A DNA stretch of 11,013 nucleotides. It comes from Galdieria sulphuraria (taxonomy: Eukaryota; Rhodophyta; Bangiophyceae; Galdieriales; Galdieriaceae). A program made the translations under genes and the position numbers. The stretch spans positions 1 to 11,013 of the forward strand of contig NW_005178378.1 of NCBI RefSeq assembly GCF_000341285.1, in the 5' to 3' direction. The notes beneath the pieces were generated by a model. That model searched no databases. It saw only the letters and a program-made list of their open reading frames with translations, and had not been told where the DNA came from. Of this stretch, positions 8,697 through 11,013 are shown in pieces (the first letter of the stretch is position 1; every line of letters starts with the position of its first letter).

Positions 8697-9464
8697 TATT
8701 GAGTGGAGAAACAAGCGACTGTGCAAAACAGGACAATCAACCATCAAACTAGTGAATAAACCAAGTCCTTTGCTTGAGAGAATCAGAACAATGTCGGATT
8801 AAGAGCAATTTATTGTTTCTTTAAGCACCTTTCATTCTCTTATTCACGGAGCCTTACCTATAGAATTGCACGAGTCCGTCATAAATAGAATATTATTGGT
8901 TTCTGTCATATCAGTCATGCCTAGTGACAAGCTCAATTTGAAGTTGCAGAAAGAGGGACTTCAATCTACCCTGGCCACTTTTGTATTGAACTCGGTGTCA
9001 AATAGAACGACTTGACCTTGTCCATATGAAATCATATTCTTGTTATGAATACTGTATTTGAAGAGTACCTATTATATGCTATTTGAATTTACCGTTAACT
9101 TTTTTTTCACTGTTTATCATACACCTGATCATGTAACTTAGTTTCATAAAAGCCTTGGTATCGGCGAAACTATCAAGTTTTATGGCTATGACTTGTATAG
9201 TTTTGATAGAACCCACTTGACACCAATCTGTTCCATCAAAGATTGATTTCATAGTGAGACAAGCATAATGTCGCAGTTAACTACAGAATCATAGGCATAC
9301 GAGGCAATTCAACTGAACTGAAAGGAACTGTATGCTCGGCAAATTTAAAGATCATTCCTATTTTAAATAGAAGAACGCAAACATTCGGTTTTATGTTGTT
9401 TAAAAGATTCGAATCCACACAACAACTTGAGAAAACTGAAGAAGAAGTACTTTGATCATAACCT
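8697..9464. other. AT-rich stretch without a supported gene
   Basis: Stops are dense in all frames. Contains the hairpin at 9165-9205 and a box-B-like word at 9406-9416 without the rest of a tRNA. Confidence 0.55.
9165..9205. repeat. Bulged inverted repeat
   Basis: AAACTAT (9167-9173) pairs with ATAGTTT (9197-9203), and CAAG (9174-9177) with CTTG (9192-9195) across one bulged T. Two further outer pairs, one of them G-U, extend the stem, with a 14-nt loop. The quality is near the chance level for this window. Confidence 0.35.
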
Positions 9465-9689
9465 TTGATTGTTAGTACTTCAAGTCATGCTGAGACATAT
9501 GGTTATGTCCGTTTACTTCCTTTGGTGAAAAAAGTTGTCTCTTATCTTTGTTATATTAAGCTGCTACAAAATCAAGTTGATAACCTGGTACAGCTTTTAT
9601 TAGGGCAAGGTGTCTTTCACAACAGACTCTTTGTTATCTTTATGGATGAAGAATTGAGTTTGGCTTGTGTTGATTCATTGATTCAATGA
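9465..9689 (+). CDS. Possible exon or gene relic
   Basis: A 74-codon open stretch that begins just after an in-frame TAA and has no ATG until residue 60, so it could be only an exon or remnant. The peptide from about residue 12 (YVRLLPLVKKVVSYLCYIK) onward is rich in Leu/Val and looks like helical repeats, ending MDEELSLACVDSLIQ. No family is recognised. The front could follow an acceptor-like GTTAG at 9471-9475. No consensus donor is evident before the stop. Support is only that it is the first of several open stretches on the same strand up to 10,398. Confidence 0.12.
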   Translation: MIVSTSSHAETYGYVRLLPLVKKVVSYLCYIKLLQNQVDNLVQLLLGQGVFHNRLFVIFMDEELSLACVDSLIQ

Positions 9690-9807
9690 TTGATTGCTTT
9701 GTGTTATACTAGCACATTTACTTATCAATTGACAAATAGTCGCACTTGAATTTGTAAAATTGACTGATTCCGGCGTCTGAGGATAGTAGTAGGACAACCC
9801 TATTTAA

Positions 9808-9892
9808 AAAGGTGCTTTAAGAATTCACTTTAGACAGATTGTTGATTTGCGAGTCAAAGACAAGTTGTACCATAGAAAAAGATATATACAAG
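9808..9892 (+). other. Possible exon ending at a GTAAGT donor-like site
   Basis: A 28-codon stretch is open from 9808 and ends in CAAG followed by GTAAGT (9893-9898), a consensus splice donor. The reading (ALRIHFRQIVDLRVKDKLYH, then RKRYIQ) is charged and protein-like. The nearest AG acceptor (CTCAAG ending 9935) would put a TAG in frame six codons later, so the joining is unclear. GTAAGT words occur by chance, for example at about 3233. Confidence 0.1.
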
Positions 9893-9900
9893 GTAAGTGA

Positions 9901-9908
9901 TATAAATA
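9901..9908 (+). promoter_or_regulatory. TATA box-like site
   Basis: TATAAATA followed by GG matches the eukaryotic TATA consensus and lies 67 bases before the ATG at 9975. Two short upstream ATG frames intervene (9936-9965 and 9970-9978), which weakens the link. The same bases would be intronic if the GTAAGT at 9893 is a real donor, so the two readings exclude each other. Confidence 0.15.
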
Positions 9909-9974
9909 GGAGTAGTTTCATTGTGCATTCTCAAGATGAATACGAACTGGATTAGATACTGCTAACAGAATGAA

Positions 9975-10220
9975 ATGAATTGTTTGAACCACACTGGGTC
10001 GTCCGTCTATTATGAATCTTTTAGCTCATCAAGATCTTCTATCGCCACACTCGAAACCTCTCTGTCCCATAAGAAGAGTCGTTATACCCTAGACTTTGGT
10101 TCATATAGGGTTTATATATCCTCGTTAGTCTATTTAATACTGATTGCTTCACGATTGTATGGATTTATTGGAAGAATTTACCCAAGTAGAGTTGGCAGAC
10201 GAAATACCAACGAGTACTAG
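9975..10220 (+). CDS. Possible 81-aa ORF with one membrane-like segment
   Basis: A true ATG frame ending in TAG. Residues 1-42 are polar and Ser-rich, residues of about 45-64 (VYISSLVYLILIASRLYGFI) form a plausible membrane helix, and the tail is basic (RIYPSRVGRRNTNEY). A TATA-like box lies at 9901-9908. The frame overlaps the next one (10144-10398) by 77 bases. An alternative reading is that each frame is one exon of a single gene, with an intron of roughly 65 bases starting at GTTTAT near 10,111. No family is recognised and the length is close to chance. Confidence 0.13.
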   Translation: MNCLNHTGSSVYYESFSSSRSSIATLETSLSHKKSRYTLDFGSYRVYISSLVYLILIASRLYGFIGRIYPSRVGRRNTNEY

Positions 10221-10398
10221 TATTCTTTCATTTAAATACACAGAGGACAATCTAGTTGATAGTTTGCTTTGCAAGAATCATAACGAGAGAAAATCCCGAA
10301 ATTCCTTCCTGATAGTTGCAACTCACTTTCAAATTCTAAACAGATCGTTGACCGAAACTCATTTGAATCCATTGTTTCTACAATTGACCCAATGTTGA
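10144..10398 (+). CDS. Possible terminal exon or small ORF
   Basis: Open from just after TGA at 10141 to TGA at 10398. The first ATG is at 10159, giving about 79 residues starting MDLLEEFTQVELADEIPTS. The peptide is acidic at the front, mixed afterwards, and ends PLFLQLTQC. It looks like soluble protein but matches nothing I know. It lies immediately before the G-rich array (about 100 bases). It shares the 12-mer AGTACTAGTATT (10213-10224) with 5820-5831. Confidence 0.14.
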   Translation: MLHDCMDLLEEFTQVELADEIPTSTSILSFKYTEDNLVDSLLCKNHNERKSRNSFLIVATHFQILNRSLTETHLNPLFLQLTQC

Positions 10399-10651
10399 AT
10401 CATATTGGTATACTGCAAAAATGAAGATTTCGTTGTTTCCGTTGGGTCTGATTCTGCGTGATATGTTAAGCACCAATATACACACTTTTTACTGATTTTT
10501 CTGCGAATGGGAAAAAAGATGGGCAATTTGAAAAGAGTGGCCGATTGTAAATGGGCCCGCGCAATTTTGATTTGATAATTGCCATTCTGGGTGTGTGGGG
10601 TAAGAAAGAATGGGTAATCGGAAATGGGGGAGAGAGTGGGGAAATTGCGAT

Positions 10652-10675
10652 GGGGAAAATGGGTGGGGAAAGGGG
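10652..10675 (+). repeat. G-quadruplex motif, unit 2
   Basis: Four G runs, GGGG, GGG, GGGG and GGGG, are separated by loops of 5, 1 and 3 bases, satisfying the usual G3+N1-7 pattern. Two further G runs lie upstream at 10626-10630 and 10638-10641. Confidence 0.75.
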
Positions 10676-10775
10676 CCAATTGGGGCCGACCCCAAGGTGA
10701 TCGTGATTTGAAATTGCCATTGTGGTGGGCTGGGGAAGAATGGGCCCATTTGGAGATGGGAGGGGAAATTGCGAT

Positions 10776-10800
10776 GGGGGAAACTGGGTGGGGAAAGGGG
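10776..10800 (+). repeat. G-quadruplex motif, unit 3
   Basis: GGGGG, GGG, GGGG and GGGG with loops of 5, 1 and 3 bases, at the same place in the unit as 10652-10675. In the fourth unit (about 10906-10930) the second run is GAG and the last is broken, so the motif is lost. Confidence 0.75.
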
Positions 10801-11013
10801 CCAATTTGGGCCAACCACAAAGGTGATCGTGATTTTAAAATTGCCATTGTGGCGGGCTGGGAAAGAATGGGTAATTGGAAATGGGAAAGAGTGGGGAAAT
10901 TGCGATGGGGGAAAATGAGTGGGGAAAAGAGTGCGAGGAAATTGAAGAGGGGGCAACCCAAAGGCGATTGGGTTGATTTGAAAATTGCCATTATGGATGC
11001 AGGGTAGAATGGC

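Larger units (their letters stand above)
10502..11013. repeat. G-rich tandem array, about four diverged units
   Basis: Unit starts, judged by the shared TGCGA(A)TGGG word, are at about 10502, 10646, 10770 and 10901, with periods of 144, 124 and 131 bp. A second anchor, ATTGCCATT, recurs at 10578, 10713, 10840 and 10984 (last base diverged in one or two copies). The central two units are most alike; the first and last are more diverged. Two lines counted give 55-60% G+C with G far exceeding C on the plus strand, against about 34% in the rest of the window. Periods are not multiples of three, so it is not an in-frame protein repeat. The array is cut by the window edge. Confidence 0.9.

Noticed and set aside
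9406-9416. Box-B-like word GATTCGAATCC, as in tRNA genes.
   Set aside because: One consensus base differs, and no box A, anticodon arm or acceptor stem can be placed around it on either strand.
10359-11007. Long open frames through the G-rich array: 210, 155 and 112 codons on the minus strand and 127 on the plus strand, with Pro/Phe-rich or Gly/Trp-rich peptides.
   Set aside because: All three minus frames and a plus frame are open at once because the G-rich repeat contains few stop words. The unit lengths are not multiples of three, and the low-complexity peptides match no family. This is a composition effect.
10626-11013. Words such as AATGGGGG and AATGGG that resemble telomere repeats of some algae.
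   Set aside because: They do not occur in tandem at a short period. They are scattered within the longer repeat unit, so a telomere is not supported.
1-11013. Bacterial or phage origin, CRISPR array, transposon with terminal repeats, or organelle DNA.
   Set aside because: There are no closely packed genes, Shine-Dalgarno-led frames, short regularly spaced repeats, terminal inverted repeats with target duplications, or organelle genes.

Overview
The window reads as eukaryotic nuclear DNA with no recognisable gene. Positions 1 to about 10,500 are AT-rich (34% G+C in the 360 bases counted by hand, similar by eye elsewhere) and full of stop codons on both strands. There is no rRNA, tRNA, transposase, reverse transcriptase, CRISPR array, bacterial-style operon or long open frame. 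At this composition roughly 7% of codons are stops, so about twenty open stretches of 60 or more codons and roughly one of 100 or more are expected by chance in 11 kb on two strands. That is what is found, so no open frame here is convincing on length. No marker fixes the lineage. A protist or alga with short introns (for instance a Galdieria-like red alga) would fit the composition, but that is a guess.

Layout. 1-2400: unassigned AT-rich DNA with a 16-bp perfect palindrome (576-591), a TATA-like box before a 50-codon ATG frame (703-883), and two stem-loops (1804-1854, 1935-1978). 2401-2760: a strand-asymmetric T+G-rich stretch. 3212-3678, minus strand: two overlapping open frames, one with a perfect C2H2 zinc-finger spacing. 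3679-5700: unassigned, with short CAA/CAG tracts, small palindromes and one copy of an 18/19-nt repeated motif (the other is at 1445). 5673-6035: open on both strands, including a 95-codon ATG frame with a possible membrane segment. 6010-9460: unassigned, with a 63-nt imperfect hairpin at 8634-8696 and another at 9165-9205. 9465-10398: a cluster of open frames on the plus strand with a GTAAGT donor-like site and a TATAAATA box, possibly exons or relics of a gene.

From about 10,502 to the window end the sequence changes to a G-rich tandem array (55-60% G+C in the parts counted, G far exceeding C on the plus strand). It has about four diverged units of 124-144 bp. Two units contain a textbook G-quadruplex motif that has decayed in the last one. 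The array is the clearest structure in the window and runs off its right edge. It may be a minisatellite, a subtelomeric or centromere-proximal repeat, or part of a repeat-bearing element. No cooperating gene system is visible.
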